A DNA stretch of 57,125 nt from an uncultured Clostridia bacterium (GCA_947631245.1 CANRKP010000006.1:1-57125); one strand, 5' to 3'; counted from the stretch's first letter, positions 1 to 9,160 are shown. Notes: generated from the sequence alone by a model not told the origin. Made by a program: numbers and translations.

Positions 1-845
1 GACGCGTTCCCGTTTATGACGAGCGCCTTCGGGAAGCGAAGACCGAACTCCTCCGCGCGCGCCCTGTCCTTTTCTATGACCTTGACGGCGACGCCGGAGC
101 GCAGAAGCTCGTCTGTCAGGTATTCCGAAATGCGCCCGCAGCCGATTATGAGCACGTCGCGTATCTTCTGCCTCACAAGGCCGAGGCTCTTTATGAGCGC
201 CGCGAGATCTATCCTCGCCGCCGTGACCGTTATCCTGTCGCCCGCCTGTATCGTGAAGCTGCCGTTCGGGATCGTGACGGTGTCGCCTCTCTCGACGGCG
301 CATATGAGCACGCGCAGCCCGAGTATGCCGGAGGCTTCGTACAGCTTTTTCCCGTCGAGCGGGCTGCCCTCGGTTATTTTTATCTCGACGAGCTCGACGC
401 GCCCTTTGTCAAACGAGTCGCGCTTCAGAAACGACGGGAACTGTATTATGCGGTAGATCTCGTTCGCCGCCGAATGCTCGGGGTTGACCGCCATCGAGAG
501 CCCGAGGTAATCGCGCAGAAAATTCGTGTGCTTTGAATACTGCGGGTCGCGCACGCGCGCCATCATATGGCGGCAGCCGAGCATCTTCGCCGACATGCAG
601 CAGAGCAGGTTCTTCTCGTCCGCGTCCATCATGGCGATGAGCACGTCGCCTTTTCCGGCGTCCGCACGGCGGAGCGTGTCTATCGCCGCGCCGTTGCCCT
701 CGATAGTCAGCACGTCGAGCGTCTCCTGCGCCTCTGCGAGCACCTCGGTGTCGGTATCTATAAGCGTTATGTCGTGGTCCTCATATGAGAGACGCTCGGC
801 TATCGTGATGCCGACCTTTCCGCCTCCTGCAATGATTATATTCAT
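1..845 (-). CDS. trkA: Trk potassium uptake regulatory subunit TrkA (partial, 3' end beyond the window)
   Basis: Cytoplasmic NAD(H)-binding regulatory subunit of a Trk/Ktr-type K+ transporter. About 281 residues are in the window. The protein opens with a Rossmann beta strand and the glycine motif GGGKVG (residues 7-12), ending in an acidic residue pair about 20 residues later, as in TrkA-N/RCK-N domains. A TrkA-C-like domain follows at about 130-215. A second Rossmann unit (VLIIGCGRI, about residue 225) then begins, so this is the duplicated form of about 450 residues and not a single-RCK KtrA. The reading frame is open to the window edge, so the truncation is an edge effect. The start is chosen because the N-terminus begins exactly at the first beta strand; its Shine-Dalgarno site is weak. 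The membrane partner trkH would be expected downstream, outside the window. Confidence 0.9.
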   Translation of the reverse strand, partial: MNIIIAGGGKVGITIAERLSYEDHDITLIDTDTEVLAEAQETLDVLTIEGNGAAIDTLRRADAGKGDVLIAMMDADEKNLLCCMSAKMLGCRHMMARVRDPQYSKHTNFLRDYLGLSMAVNPEHSAANEIYRIIQFPSFLKRDSFDKGRVELVEIKITEGSPLDGKKLYEASGILGLRVLICAVERGDTVTIPNGSFTIQAGDRITVTAARIDLAALIKSLGLVRQKIRDVLIIGCGRISEYLTDELLRSGVAVKVIEKDRARAEEFGLRFPKALVINGNA

Positions 846-909
846 ATTGCTTTATCTCTTTTTTATTTTTTATCTCTGTTCGGTATGGTATCCATTTTTT
901 CACGGGTAC

Positions 910-938
910 ATGATATCACAAGCCGCGTACTTTTTCAA
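910..938 (-). promoter_or_regulatory. Promoter of trkA
   Basis: On the minus strand TTGAAA (938-933), a 17-base spacer and TATCAT (915-910) fit a sigma-A promoter, giving a leader of about 58 bases before trkA. The -35 region lies inside a short palindrome (GTACTT TTTC AAGTAC, 928-943), which could be a binding site. Seen in sequence; activity is inferred. Confidence 0.5.
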
Positions 939-987
939 GTACAGTTTTGCGGCGCGGACTGATTTTCCGCGCTTTTTTCCCCCTCGC

Positions 988-1016
988 TTGACATATTGCG
1001 CGCGTCGTGCTAAAAT
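988..1016 (+). promoter_or_regulatory. Promoter of the radical SAM gene
   Basis: A perfect TTGACA (988-993), 17-base spacer and TAAAAT (1011-1016) lie about 40 bases before the start codon of the radical SAM gene. This is a near-consensus sigma-A promoter, divergent from the trkA promoter. Confidence 0.7.
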
Positions 1017-1055
1017 CACCGTTGCGGGAAGGCTTCCCGCACGGAGGTGTGCCGC

Positions 1056-1661
1056 ATGATGACTGTCGCGTACAAGGTAAAAAACGGGCTTTATTTGAAT
1101 ATCACGAACCGCTGCCCGTGCGCCTGCACGTTCTGCCTCCGGCAGAATGGGGACAGCGTTTACGGCTCGGACTCCCTTTGGCTCGAAAGGGAGCCGACTT
1201 CGGCGGAAATAAAGGCCGCCGTCGACGCTTACGACCTCTCTGATTTCGACGAGGTCGTCTTCTGCGGATACGGGGAGCCGACCGAGCGCCTTGACGCGCT
1301 GCTCGAGGTGGCGCGGTATATCAAATCGAAGCTCGAGGTCCCGATAAGGATAAACACGAACGGTCTTTCCGACCTTATAAACGGCGAGAGAACTGCGCCT
1401 ATGCTTTCGGGCGTTATCGACACGGTTTCGATAAGCCTCAACGCGTCAAACAAAGAGGACTACTTCAAAGTAGTCCGCCCCCGCTTCGGCATATGCTCTT
1501 TTGACGCAATGCTCGCGTTCGCCCGCGACTGCACAAGCTTTGTCCCTCATGTCGTCATGACCGTCGTCGACGTCGTGACCTCAAAGGAAGAGCAGGCGCG
1601 CTGTCGCGCAATATGCGAGTCCGTGGGCGCAGCTCTCCGCGTCCGCCGTTACGAAGGATAA
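1056..1661 (+). CDS. TatD-associated radical SAM protein
   Basis: A 201-residue radical SAM enzyme of the short family usually annotated as TatD-linked. The N-terminal CX3CX2C cluster motif is at Cys20, Cys24 and Cys27 within NRCPCACTFC, followed by the GYGEPTER glycine-rich SAM-binding segment and an INTNGLSDL strand typical of the family. It would bind a 4Fe-4S cluster and cleave S-adenosylmethionine; its substrate is not known. The start at 1056 has GGAGG (1043-1047) eight bases upstream; a GTG at 1047 is less likely because it overlaps that site. The gene has its own promoter and is followed at once by a terminator, so it appears monocistronic. No tatD is adjacent, although linkage or fusion to TatD gives the family its name. 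Confidence 0.85.
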   Translation: MMTVAYKVKNGLYLNITNRCPCACTFCLRQNGDSVYGSDSLWLEREPTSAEIKAAVDAYDLSDFDEVVFCGYGEPTERLDALLEVARYIKSKLEVPIRINTNGLSDLINGERTAPMLSGVIDTVSISLNASNKEDYFKVVRPRFGICSFDAMLAFARDCTSFVPHVVMTVVDVVTSKEEQARCRAICESVGAALRVRRYEG

Positions 1662-1670
1662 GAAATCGGC

Positions 1671-1702
1671 AAAAAAATCCCCGCCAGCGGCGGGGATTTT
1701 TT
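1671..1702. terminator. Bidirectional intrinsic terminator
   Basis: AATCCCCGCC-AGC-GGCGGGGATT with A-runs before and T-runs after sits between the convergent radical SAM and ABC ATPase genes, so it can end transcription from both sides. Confidence 0.85.
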
Positions 1703-1712
1703 CAACTTATTC

Positions 1713-2825
1713 TCAGTGAACGAGGCAGCGCTCGGTGTCCTTGTCGAAGATGTGTATCTTCGCGGGGTCGACGGCGACCTTGATGCTGTCGCCGGCGCGG
1801 GCCGTGGACGTCGGAGCAACGCGGGCGATGAGGTTCTGCTCTTCGGAGACGAGATAGAGATATATCTCGGCGCCCATAAGCTCGGTGACCTCGACGTCGC
1901 AGGTGATGACAGCGTCGGGATGCTTTGCGATGAAGTCATCGTCGTCGCGGATGGACTCGGGACGGATGCCTGCGATGACTTCCTGACCGATGTAGTCCTT
2001 GAGAGCCGGGTCGTTGCCCTTCTCTGCCGGGAGCTTTATCGAGTTCTGACCGTATTCGAGGTATGTATCCTCTCCCTTGCGCTTCAGCGTGCAGTTGACG
2101 AAGTTCATCTGAGGCGTGCCTATGAAGCCCGCGACAAAGAGGTTGCAGGGGCTGTCGTAGAGGTTCTGAGGAGTGTCGACCTGCTGGATGAGACCGTCCT
2201 TCATAACGACGATGCGCGTAGCCATCGTCATAGCCTCTGTCTGGTCGTGCGTGACATAGATAAACGTCGTGCCGACTCTCTGATGTATCTTCGTGAGCTC
2301 GGTTCTCATCGTCGCGCGCAGCTTAGCGTCGAGGTTTGAGAGCGGCTCGTCAAGAAGGAAGACGCGCGGGTTACGGACGATAGCACGACCGAGAGCAACA
2401 CGCTGCTTCTGACCGCCGGACAGAGCCTTCGGCTTTCTGTCGAGCAGGTGGGTTATATCGAGGATGCGGGCAGCCTCTTCGACGCGGCGCTTTATCTCTT
2501 CCTTCGGTGTCTTTCTGAGCTTCAGACCGAACGCCATGTTGTCAAACACGGACATATGCGGATACAGAGCGTAGTTCTGGAACACCATCGCGATATCGCG
2601 GTCCTTCGGCGCAACGTCGTTTACGAGCTTGTCGCCGATGAAGAGCTCGCCTTCCGATATCTCTTCAAGACCCGCTATCATGCGGAGCGTCGTGGACTTT
2701 CCGCAGCCGGAAGGGCCGACGAGAACGAGAAACTCCTTGTCCTTGATCTCAAGGCAGAAGTCGGAAACGGCTGTGACGCCGCCGGGATACTTCTTATAAA
2801 TATGTTTCAGTGATAAGCTTGCCAT
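1713..2825 (-). CDS. msmX: Sugar ABC importer ATPase, UgpC/MsmX type
   Basis: A 370-residue ATP-binding subunit of carbohydrate (CUT1) ABC importers. Walker A GPSGCGKST (37-45), Q-loop FQNYALYPHM, signature LSGGQKQR, Walker B VFLLDEPLSNLD and the H-loop YVTHDQTEA are all intact. A C-terminal OB/TOBE regulatory domain of about 130 residues follows, typical of MalK/MsmK/UgpC. The start at 2825 has AAGGAGGA on the coding strand about 10 bases upstream; the frame continues 17 codons further up without another good site. There are no permease or binding-protein genes next to it, the usual arrangement for MsmX, which energises several sugar importers encoded elsewhere. The gene symbol is by family resemblance. 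Confidence 0.9.
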   Translation of the reverse strand: MASLSLKHIYKKYPGGVTAVSDFCLEIKDKEFLVLVGPSGCGKSTTLRMIAGLEEISEGELFIGDKLVNDVAPKDRDIAMVFQNYALYPHMSVFDNMAFGLKLRKTPKEEIKRRVEEAARILDITHLLDRKPKALSGGQKQRVALGRAIVRNPRVFLLDEPLSNLDAKLRATMRTELTKIHQRVGTTFIYVTHDQTEAMTMATRIVVMKDGLIQQVDTPQNLYDSPCNLFVAGFIGTPQMNFVNCTLKRKGEDTYLEYGQNSIKLPAEKGNDPALKDYIGQEVIAGIRPESIRDDDDFIAKHPDAVITCDVEVTELMGAEIYLYLVSEEQNLIARVAPTSTARAGDSIKVAVDPAKIHIFDKDTERCLVH

Positions 2826-3036
2826 TCGGGAATGGTCCTCCTTAGAATTGCGGCTGCAGGCAAAAAAGCCTCGCACCCATCTTTTGTTTTTATATATTTT
2901 ATCAAAACTTCGTCCTTGTGAAAAGAGCTTTTTTCCCCAAAAATCACAATTCGCGTTTGTGTATGTTGTATAACTTGAGCGTCGCAGTGTCGGTTTTTTG
3001 CCTCACGAACGAAATTCCTTTTTAATATATTAAAAT

Positions 3037-5220
3037 TTATTCCCGCTTTCCCGACTGCTTTGCGCCAAGCCCCTTCGCCGTGAGCGATATGCGCCCCTTC
3101 GCCGTGTCGACGCCCTTTATCTTCACCGTTATCACATCTCCGACGGCGAGGCATTCGGACGGATGACGTATGAACTTGTCCGACATCTCCGATATATGCA
3201 GAAGTCCGTCCTGATGGACGCCGATATCGACGAACGCGCCGAAGTCCGTCACGTTCCGCACCGTGCCCGTCAGGAGCATCCCCGGCTCGAGATCGGACAT
3301 TTCGAGCACGTCCTCGCGGAGCACCGGCGCGGGGAACGAGTCTCTTACGTCGCGGCCCGGCTTTTCAAGCTCGGACACGATGTCCGCGAGCGTTGGCTCT
3401 CCTATCCCGAGCTCACGGCAGACGGCATCCGCGCCGTCCTTTTTTATTTTGAAGCGCAACAGCGTCACGCCTCCGTCCCTCACGTCCTCAGGCTTGTATT
3501 TGTATTTTTTAAGCAGCTTTTTCGTCGCCTCGTAAGATTCGGGGTGAACGCCCGTGTTGTCGAGTATCTCCTCCCCGCCGGGCACGCGAAGGAAGCCCGC
3601 GCACTGCTGGAATGCGCGTTCTCCCATCCTCGGGACCGCCATTATATCCGCGCGCGAAGAGAACTCGCCGTGCTCCTCGCGGTACTTGACTATGTTCTTC
3701 GCCAGCACCGCGTTTATCCCCGCGACATACGAAAGCAGCGCGTGCGACGCCGTGTTCACATCGACGCCAACGGCGTTGACGGACGCCTCGACGACGCCTC
3801 CGAGCGCCTCGTCAAGGCGGGCGGGCTTCATGTCGTGCTGATACTGACCGACGCCTATCGAGCGCGGCTCTATCTTGACGAGCTCCGCCAGCGGGTCCTG
3901 AAGCCTTCTCGCAATCGAGACTGCCGAACGCTGCGTCACGTCAAAATCGGGGAATTCCTCCGCCGCGAGCTTCGACGCCGAGTATACGGACGCGCCCGCC
4001 TCGGAGACGATAACGTATTTGCAGTCACAGTCCGGCATCTCGCGCAGAGTGTCCGCGATAAAGCGCTCGCTCTCGCGCGACGCCGTGCCGTTGCCTATCG
4101 CGACGGCGTCGACGTGATACTTTGTGATGAAGGATTTAACTCGACGCTTCGCCTCTTCTATTCTCTCATGAGGCTTCGTAGGATAAATGACCGCCGTGTC
4201 TATGACGCGGCCCGTTTTGTCGACGACGGCGAGCTTGCAGCCCGTGCGGTAGCCGGGGTCAAGCCCCATAACTGTCTTGCCCTTGATAGGCGCCTGAAGC
4301 AGCAGATGGCGCAGATTGTCGGCGAAGACCTTGATCGCCCCCTCCTGCGCGGCGTCTGTGAGCTCCCCCCTGACCTCGCGCTCGACGGACGGCGCGATAA
4401 GGCGCGAATATGCGTCCTCGACGGCGGCTCTGACGAGCTCCTTTGCGGGACTTTCCCCCTTTTTGAGTTCCTTTGAATACAGGTATGAGAGCGCAAGCTC
4501 GGGGTCGAGCGTGAGCGTCACCTTGAGCACGCCCTCCTTCTCGCCCCTGTTCACGGCGAGCACACGGTGTGCTGCCATCTTCGAGACGCGCTCGGAATAG
4601 TCGTAGTACATGGCGTAGACACTGTCGCCCTCTTTCGCCTGAGAGGTTTTGATGACGCCGTGCTCGCGCGTAAGCTCGCGCAGGCGACCCCTGTAATCGG
4701 CGTTGTCGGAAACGTCCTCCGCGATTATGTCTGCAGCTCCCGCGAGAGCCTCCGCCGCCGTGGTCACCCCGAGCTCCGCGTTCACAAACGACGCGGCGAG
4801 CTCCGGCAGCGGCGGGTCATAGACGTCCCTCTGCTCGTGTATCGCCTCCGCGAGCGGCGAAAGCCCGCGCTCCCTCGCGACGGACGCCCTTGTCTTGCGC
4901 TTCGGGCGGAACGGGCGGTATATGTCCTCTATCTCTGCAAGTATTGACGCCTTTTCAAGCGCCGCCTCGATCTCGGGCGTCAGCTTGTCCTGCGCTGCGA
5001 TGAGGTCGCGCACCTCGGTGCGGCGCGCGTCGAGCGAGCGCAGATATGAAAGGCGTGTCTCAAGGTCGCGCAGCTGCGTGTCGTCAAGTCCGCCCGTCAC
5101 CTCCTTGCGGTAGCGGGCGATAAAGGGGATCGTGTTCCCCTCGTCTATAAGTCCGACCGCCGCCTCAACCTGCTTCTGCGGAATGTTCAGTTCTTCGGAT
5201 AGTGTCTTTAAGATGTCCAT
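3037..5220 (-). CDS. tex: Tex family RNA-binding transcription accessory protein
   Basis: A 727-residue cytoplasmic nucleic-acid-binding protein of the Tex/YhgF family, involved in transcription and RNA handling. It has the family's full length and order: an N-terminal helical Tex domain (about 1-190, opening MDILKTLSEELNIPQKQVEA), a YqgF/RNase H-like domain (GLDPGYRTG near residue 325), helix-hairpin-helix segments (about 480-560) and a C-terminal S1 RNA-binding domain (GTVRNVTDFGAFVDIGVHQ, about 650-720). The start agrees with the conserved N-terminus. The leader of about 85 bases contains a long palindrome (5234-5268) that belongs to a dispersed repeat family, so the palindrome is transcribed with tex. 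Confidence 0.93.
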   Translation of the reverse strand: MDILKTLSEELNIPQKQVEAAVGLIDEGNTIPFIARYRKEVTGGLDDTQLRDLETRLSYLRSLDARRTEVRDLIAAQDKLTPEIEAALEKASILAEIEDIYRPFRPKRKTRASVARERGLSPLAEAIHEQRDVYDPPLPELAASFVNAELGVTTAAEALAGAADIIAEDVSDNADYRGRLRELTREHGVIKTSQAKEGDSVYAMYYDYSERVSKMAAHRVLAVNRGEKEGVLKVTLTLDPELALSYLYSKELKKGESPAKELVRAAVEDAYSRLIAPSVEREVRGELTDAAQEGAIKVFADNLRHLLLQAPIKGKTVMGLDPGYRTGCKLAVVDKTGRVIDTAVIYPTKPHERIEEAKRRVKSFITKYHVDAVAIGNGTASRESERFIADTLREMPDCDCKYVIVSEAGASVYSASKLAAEEFPDFDVTQRSAVSIARRLQDPLAELVKIEPRSIGVGQYQHDMKPARLDEALGGVVEASVNAVGVDVNTASHALLSYVAGINAVLAKNIVKYREEHGEFSSRADIMAVPRMGERAFQQCAGFLRVPGGEEILDNTGVHPESYEATKKLLKKYKYKPEDVRDGGVTLLRFKIKKDGADAVCRELGIGEPTLADIVSELEKPGRDVRDSFPAPVLREDVLEMSDLEPGMLLTGTVRNVTDFGAFVDIGVHQDGLLHISEMSDKFIRHPSECLAVGDVITVKIKGVDTAKGRISLTAKGLGAKQSGKRE

Positions 5221-5233
5221 CGGTATTTATTAT

Positions 5234-5268
5234 GCGGGGAAAACTTTCTCTACAAAAGTTTTCCCCGC
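5234..5268. repeat. G-rich palindromic element, copy A
   Basis: A perfect 14-base inverted repeat (GCGGGGAAAACTTT / AAAGTTTTCCCCGC) with a seven-base loop. On the minus strand it is preceded by GTTTTTGAAAGGGGGC, a flank shared with copy C. It lies in the tex leader and downstream of the small membrane protein gene. Confidence 0.7.
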
Positions 5269-5311
5269 CCCCTTTCAAAAACTTCATGCGGAAAAATGAT
5301 TTAACGCATAT

Positions 5312-5340
5312 AGTATACCACAAACCGCGCGCGCCGTAAA
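5312..5340 (-). promoter_or_regulatory. Promoter of tex
   Basis: Minus-strand TTTACG (5340-5335), 17-base spacer and TATACT (5317-5312), placing the transcript start near 5305 and the palindromic element A inside the untranslated leader of tex. Confidence 0.55.
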
Positions 5341-5374
5341 GAGAAAGTTCGGCGTTGAGCAATGGAGCAAAGAG

Positions 5375-5554
5375 CTATTTCCGATTCCTGATTCCCCAGA
5401 GCCCCATAGCAATCAGCGCGAAGGCAAGAACGAGCGTCACCGTCCACGGCGTCATATCTTCTCCCCTAATGGCGAGGATGATGTACGAGGCGACGGCAAG
5501 TATGCCGAAGATAAGCTCCAAAATCGAAACGATAAAGAAAAATCTGTCTTTCAT
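5375..5554 (-). CDS. Small two-helix membrane protein
   Basis: A 59-residue protein with two hydrophobic segments (about residues 6-28 and 36-54) separated by a short polar loop (RGEDMTPW) and ending in a basic IRNRK tail, so probably a two-pass membrane protein. The start at 5554 follows an AAAGGA site on the minus strand. It lies 26 bases after the RsuA-type gene and reads as the last gene of the glycosidase-rsuA-small protein transcript. I do not recognise a family and assign no function. Confidence 0.6.
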   Translation of the reverse strand: MKDRFFFIVSILELIFGILAVASYIILAIRGEDMTPWTVTLVLAFALIAMGLWGIRNRK

Positions 5555-5580
5555 GTCTGTGCCTTGTCCTTTCGCGCGCA

Positions 5581-6291
5581 TCATGCGTCGCCGGTGAAAA
5601 GTCTTATTTCCTCGGGCGTGAGATACCGCCACTCGCCCGGCGCAAGAGAGGCGTCAAGCTCTATCCCCGCAAAACTCACGCGGCAGAGCGACGTTATCTC
5701 GCTGCCGACGGCGTGAAACATCCGCTTTATTTGGTGGAATTTGCCCTCCGTTATAGTTATCACGCCGCCCTCCACCTTCGCGGGGGCAGTAAGGAGCACG
5801 TTCCCCCTCCCGTCCCGCTCGCCGATATCGACGCCGCGGCAGAGCGCGACCTTCATTTCATCCGTCAGCGGAGGCTCGCACCCGAAACGGTAGGACTTTG
5901 CGACGTGCGACTTCGGCGAAAGCGCCCTGTGCGCGGACTTTCCGTCGTCTGTAATGATGAGCAGCCCCGTCGTGTCCCTGTCGAGCCTTCCGACAGGGAA
6001 AACGCCGCGCCGCCGTATCCCGTCGGGCAAAAGTTCCAATACGACGCGCTCGCCGGGGTGCGCGTCCTCCGTCGCCGTGATAAAGCCCGCGGGCTTATAT
6101 AACAGAATGTAGACAAATCGCGAAAACGTGAGCTTTTTCCCGTCGAGCGTCACGTCCGCATCCTCGCCGACCTGATGCGATGGGTCGCGAACGATATCTC
6201 CCCCGACGGAAACGCGCCCTCTCCCGACGGCGCGCCCCGCGTCTTTGCGGGAGAGCTCCGCCGCCGAGGAGACGAATTTATCAAGCCTCAA
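5581..6291 (-). CDS. rsuA: 16S rRNA pseudouridine synthase, RsuA family
   Basis: A 236-residue RNA pseudouridine synthase. The N-terminal S4 RNA-binding domain (residues 1-60, MRLDKFVSSA) precedes the RsuA catalytic core with GRLDRDTTGLLIITDDG, in which Asp104 is the catalytic aspartate, and the later KFHQIKRMF motif of the RsuA/RluB/E/F group. By homology it isomerises a uridine in 16S rRNA, but RsuA-like paralogues differ in target, so the exact site is inferred. It starts within the last codons of the upstream glycosidase gene (ATGA overlap 6288-6291), indicating translational coupling. Confidence 0.87.
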   Translation of the reverse strand: MRLDKFVSSAAELSRKDAGRAVGRGRVSVGGDIVRDPSHQVGEDADVTLDGKKLTFSRFVYILLYKPAGFITATEDAHPGERVVLELLPDGIRRRGVFPVGRLDRDTTGLLIITDDGKSAHRALSPKSHVAKSYRFGCEPPLTDEMKVALCRGVDIGERDGRGNVLLTAPAKVEGGVITITEGKFHQIKRMFHAVGSEITSLCRVSFAGIELDASLAPGEWRYLTPEEIRLFTGDA

Positions 6292-9005
6292 TCCGAGCCT
6301 CCCCCGCGCACAACGACTTTCATGTTCGCTGCAGACTCGGGAATTTCCACCTCAACGGCGCCGTCCGTGCGGCGGTGTGCCCGGGCGACCTTTCCGTCGA
6401 GCGTGACACAGGCGCCGCCCGCGTTTTTGAGGACCGCGAGCAAAAGCCCACGCCTGCCGCCGTGATTTGTGACCGTCGCCGTGACTGTGTCCGTTTCCTC
6501 GTCGTAATTCTGCTCTCTAATCCACATATCGAAGCCGACGTTGACAGTCCCGGGGCGGAAATACGCGTCCGCCCAAATCACGATGGGGGATGACAGCCCG
6601 CCGAACTGATGGAACCAGCCGCCGCGCCCCGTTTTGATATTCAGCATCTCAAACGTGAAGTACGAATGGTCGACCTCGCGCGCCCACGCGTCAAGCGCGC
6701 ACTTCGCTATTTTGTACGCCCCGTCGCCGATGCCGAGATCGAGCATTGTTTTCCACAAAAACCACTGATGAGAGAACCAAACGTTTCCGTTCCAGTACCC
6801 ATTGTCGCGGTAGTAGGGCGCCGTCATGTCGACGGCGCTTATCCCGACGGGCGAGAACATCTCGCGCTCCGAGAAAATGTGCCCGAGCAGGCGCGCCTCG
6901 CGCTCCGCGTCACAGACGCCGGCGACGAGAGGATATACGCCGTCCATCCCCCACGAGAGATTGACGCCTCCCTCGTCGCGGAAAATGCCGATCGGCTTTT
7001 TGTCCTTGTCGTGGACGACGTAGCCGAAATATCCGCTCTCCTCGTCCCACGCGTACTTCAAAAGCGCCTCCGAGCGAAGCTTTATGTCGGCGTCGTACTC
7101 CTTTACGTCGTCCTCATATCCTGCCTCCGCCGCCGCCATTCGCAGTATCTTTGCGACCCTTATGAGCTGCGAGGTCGTGAGCGCGGGCGCGCAGTCAAAC
7201 TGCATCCCGCGCGCATGCATCGCCGCCTGCGGCGGCAGATCGTCCATACCGCTGCAGCTGTAAAAATATGAAAACGTCGTCGTCATGCGGCTCTCGAACG
7301 GGTCGGTGACGGAGCCCTCCGCCTTGCCGGCAAGATAGCGGTAATACCTTCTCATGCGCGGGTACCGCTCGTAAAGCGCCGTTTTGTCCCCCGCGCGCTG
7401 CAAAAGCTCGAGGAAGAGATACGCCTGAACCGGCACGGGCGAGCCGTGATGCAGAAAAGCGAAGTCCTCGTTTTTCTCGTCGGAAAGGTAAAGATCGAGC
7501 ACATACCGCGCGAGCGCGGGCTCCACCTCGAGCAGTCCGAGCCCTATAAATCCCGAATCCCATGTGTAAAGGCAGTCCCAGCGCTTGCCGGGGGTGTGAT
7601 GCTTTATCCATTCGCCGTGGCGGTTGATTGGGTAGACGACGTTCATCAAGAGCGCCGTTTCAAGTAGACGGCGGCTCTGCATATATGCTTTCCCGTCCCC
7701 GTTGAGACGCGCCGGAATGAGCGCGCCGCGCGCGCGGACGTACTCCGCCTCTGCCTCCGCCTCCGTCAGCGAGGGCGTGCTCCCGTCGCCCACTATCGCG
7801 TACTCGACATGGCGTCCGCCTGCGGGAATGAAGATGGAGTGAACGATATAATTTTTATAGTAGCCCTCGTCCGAGTGCTTGTCGGTAAATGAGCGCGTGA
7901 ACGAGCGGAGCACCCGGTCAAACGTCGGGTCAGCCTGAGAGAGGCGGGACGGCAGCGCGTCCTCGAGCGCGCCCGTCATGACCGCGCGCTCCCTCACGCT
8001 GTCGGAAAGCGTGCGGAAACCGAACTTCGCCTCCGTTCCCTTATATGAAAGGACGTCTCCTCCGTTTCTTTTTTCGACCGTGGGGACAAAATCGGGCACG
8101 CGCGTCACAACGGACACATGCTCGTCCGCACCCGAGAGCGCGGCAAAATCGAGCTCAACGCCGCCCCCGCCGAGCGAGGTCAGCGTGATTTTCGTGCGCC
8201 CCGTGAACGGCGCGCCGAGCTTTACCTCCGCCGTCGTCAGCTCGTCCGAGGCGGGAAGTGTGATATCGGTATCAAAGCGCCCACTCCCGTCGGAAACCGC
8301 GAGCGAAAATCTTCCGTCCTTGTTTGAGGTCGTGCGGTAGCGAAGCGTCAGCAGCCCGCACACGCGCGCGCCCGCGTCCACCGTCACCGTGACGGTGTCG
8401 CCGCGCTCCTCGCCGAAGCGCGTCCGCTTTACATATTCGGGCTCCGCCGCCCGCTCTCCGAAGCCGCGCCCGTCGACGAACGCGGCGTCGAAAAACTCGC
8501 CGCGGTGATTGCCGTCCGGCGTCAGATGCTCCCACGGGCGCGGCGTGTGAAACTCCATCGCGTCGTATTCGGTGAATTTTTTGTACGCGGCATCAGACGG
8601 GCACACCTCCGCTATCAGCTTGCGCGGGTATTCGAGCGCGAGAAAATAGTTGAGGGCGCAGACCCTGTCAAGGTCGCTGTCGTTCACGAACTCGGTCCTC
8701 ACGAGGCGCGCGCGCTCGCCGAGCGCGGAGACGGAAACGTCCGCGTAAAGGACGTCCTTCCACTCGAGCTCGACGCGGTATGCAAAATACGAAAGGTCGG
8801 GAGCCGCCTCCCACATATGCCACGACGACGGATATGTCACGTTCGGCACGGGCTGGTTCATGTTCGCCTCGACGGGGTGGACGACGAGGTCGAACCTCGC
8901 GCCGCCGACCTCGGCGTCAAAGCCGACGCGGGAAACCCCCATGTATTTTTTCGAGTACGGTCCCCAGTCCGGCAAAAATTCCTTAGGTTCGTAAACTTCC
9001 TTCAT
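6288..9005 (-). CDS. GH63/MGH1-like glycoside hydrolase
   Basis: A 905-residue glycosidase without a signal peptide. The N-terminal half (about 1-420) is a beta-rich domain and the C-terminal half an (alpha/alpha)6 barrel of the GH63/GH37-related type. Recognisable segments are KRWDCLYTWDSGFI, DLPPQAAMHARG and DNGYWNGNVWFSHQWFLW, the last resembling the aromatic-rich active-site loop of mannosylglycerate/glucosidase MGH1-like enzymes. The substrate is not evident: an alpha-linked glucoside or mannoside is likely. The last ~50 residues form another small beta domain. It is the first gene of an apparent operon with the RsuA gene and the small membrane protein. No close regulatory gene helps to define the sugar. 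Confidence 0.75.
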   Translation of the reverse strand: MKEVYEPKEFLPDWGPYSKKYMGVSRVGFDAEVGGARFDLVVHPVEANMNQPVPNVTYPSSWHMWEAAPDLSYFAYRVELEWKDVLYADVSVSALGERARLVRTEFVNDSDLDRVCALNYFLALEYPRKLIAEVCPSDAAYKKFTEYDAMEFHTPRPWEHLTPDGNHRGEFFDAAFVDGRGFGERAAEPEYVKRTRFGEERGDTVTVTVDAGARVCGLLTLRYRTTSNKDGRFSLAVSDGSGRFDTDITLPASDELTTAEVKLGAPFTGRTKITLTSLGGGGVELDFAALSGADEHVSVVTRVPDFVPTVEKRNGGDVLSYKGTEAKFGFRTLSDSVRERAVMTGALEDALPSRLSQADPTFDRVLRSFTRSFTDKHSDEGYYKNYIVHSIFIPAGGRHVEYAIVGDGSTPSLTEAEAEAEYVRARGALIPARLNGDGKAYMQSRRLLETALLMNVVYPINRHGEWIKHHTPGKRWDCLYTWDSGFIGLGLLEVEPALARYVLDLYLSDEKNEDFAFLHHGSPVPVQAYLFLELLQRAGDKTALYERYPRMRRYYRYLAGKAEGSVTDPFESRMTTTFSYFYSCSGMDDLPPQAAMHARGMQFDCAPALTTSQLIRVAKILRMAAAEAGYEDDVKEYDADIKLRSEALLKYAWDEESGYFGYVVHDKDKKPIGIFRDEGGVNLSWGMDGVYPLVAGVCDAEREARLLGHIFSEREMFSPVGISAVDMTAPYYRDNGYWNGNVWFSHQWFLWKTMLDLGIGDGAYKIAKCALDAWAREVDHSYFTFEMLNIKTGRGGWFHQFGGLSSPIVIWADAYFRPGTVNVGFDMWIREQNYDEETDTVTATVTNHGGRRGLLLAVLKNAGGACVTLDGKVARAHRRTDGAVEVEIPESAANMKVVVRGGGSD

Positions 9006-9084
9006 ATGTAACGTTCCTTTTCGCGTTGTTATGTATTACGATTTTCCGAGAAACATTTTATCATAAATCGTCCCGGAAGTAAAC

Positions 9085-9123
9085 AAAAAAAGCCCTCCCG
9101 AAAATAAGGTTTTGCGGGAGGGG
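9085..9123 (-). terminator. Intrinsic terminator of fucO
   Basis: On the minus strand an eight-base stem (CCCTCCCG / CGGGAGGG, 9122-9115 with 9100-9093) is followed by CTTTTTTT, a good intrinsic terminator about 60 bases past the fucO stop codon. Confidence 0.7.
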
Positions 9124-9124
9124 T

Positions 9125-9160
9125 GCGGGGAGGGAGCTTTTGCAAAAGCTTCCTCCCCGC
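9125..9160. repeat. G-rich palindromic element, copy B
   Basis: A 36-base, almost loopless palindrome (GCGGGGAGGGAGCTTTTG / CAAAAGCTTCCTCCCCGC, one mismatch) directly beside the fucO terminator. It shares the GCGGGGAGGGA arm and the adjacent second G-rich stem with copy C. Confidence 0.65.

Noticed and set aside
1-845. TrkA as a truncated gene
   Set aside because: The frame is simply cut by the window edge; the domain order is normal up to that point.
3163-4476. A long plus-strand open frame (437 codons) opposite tex
   Set aside because: It is an antisense by-product of GC-rich tex codons, gives an arginine/valine-rich protein without any motif, and tex is certain. The same applies to the long frames opposite lacZ (13126-14478), fucO (9112-10221) and the TIR-TPR gene (34827-35870).
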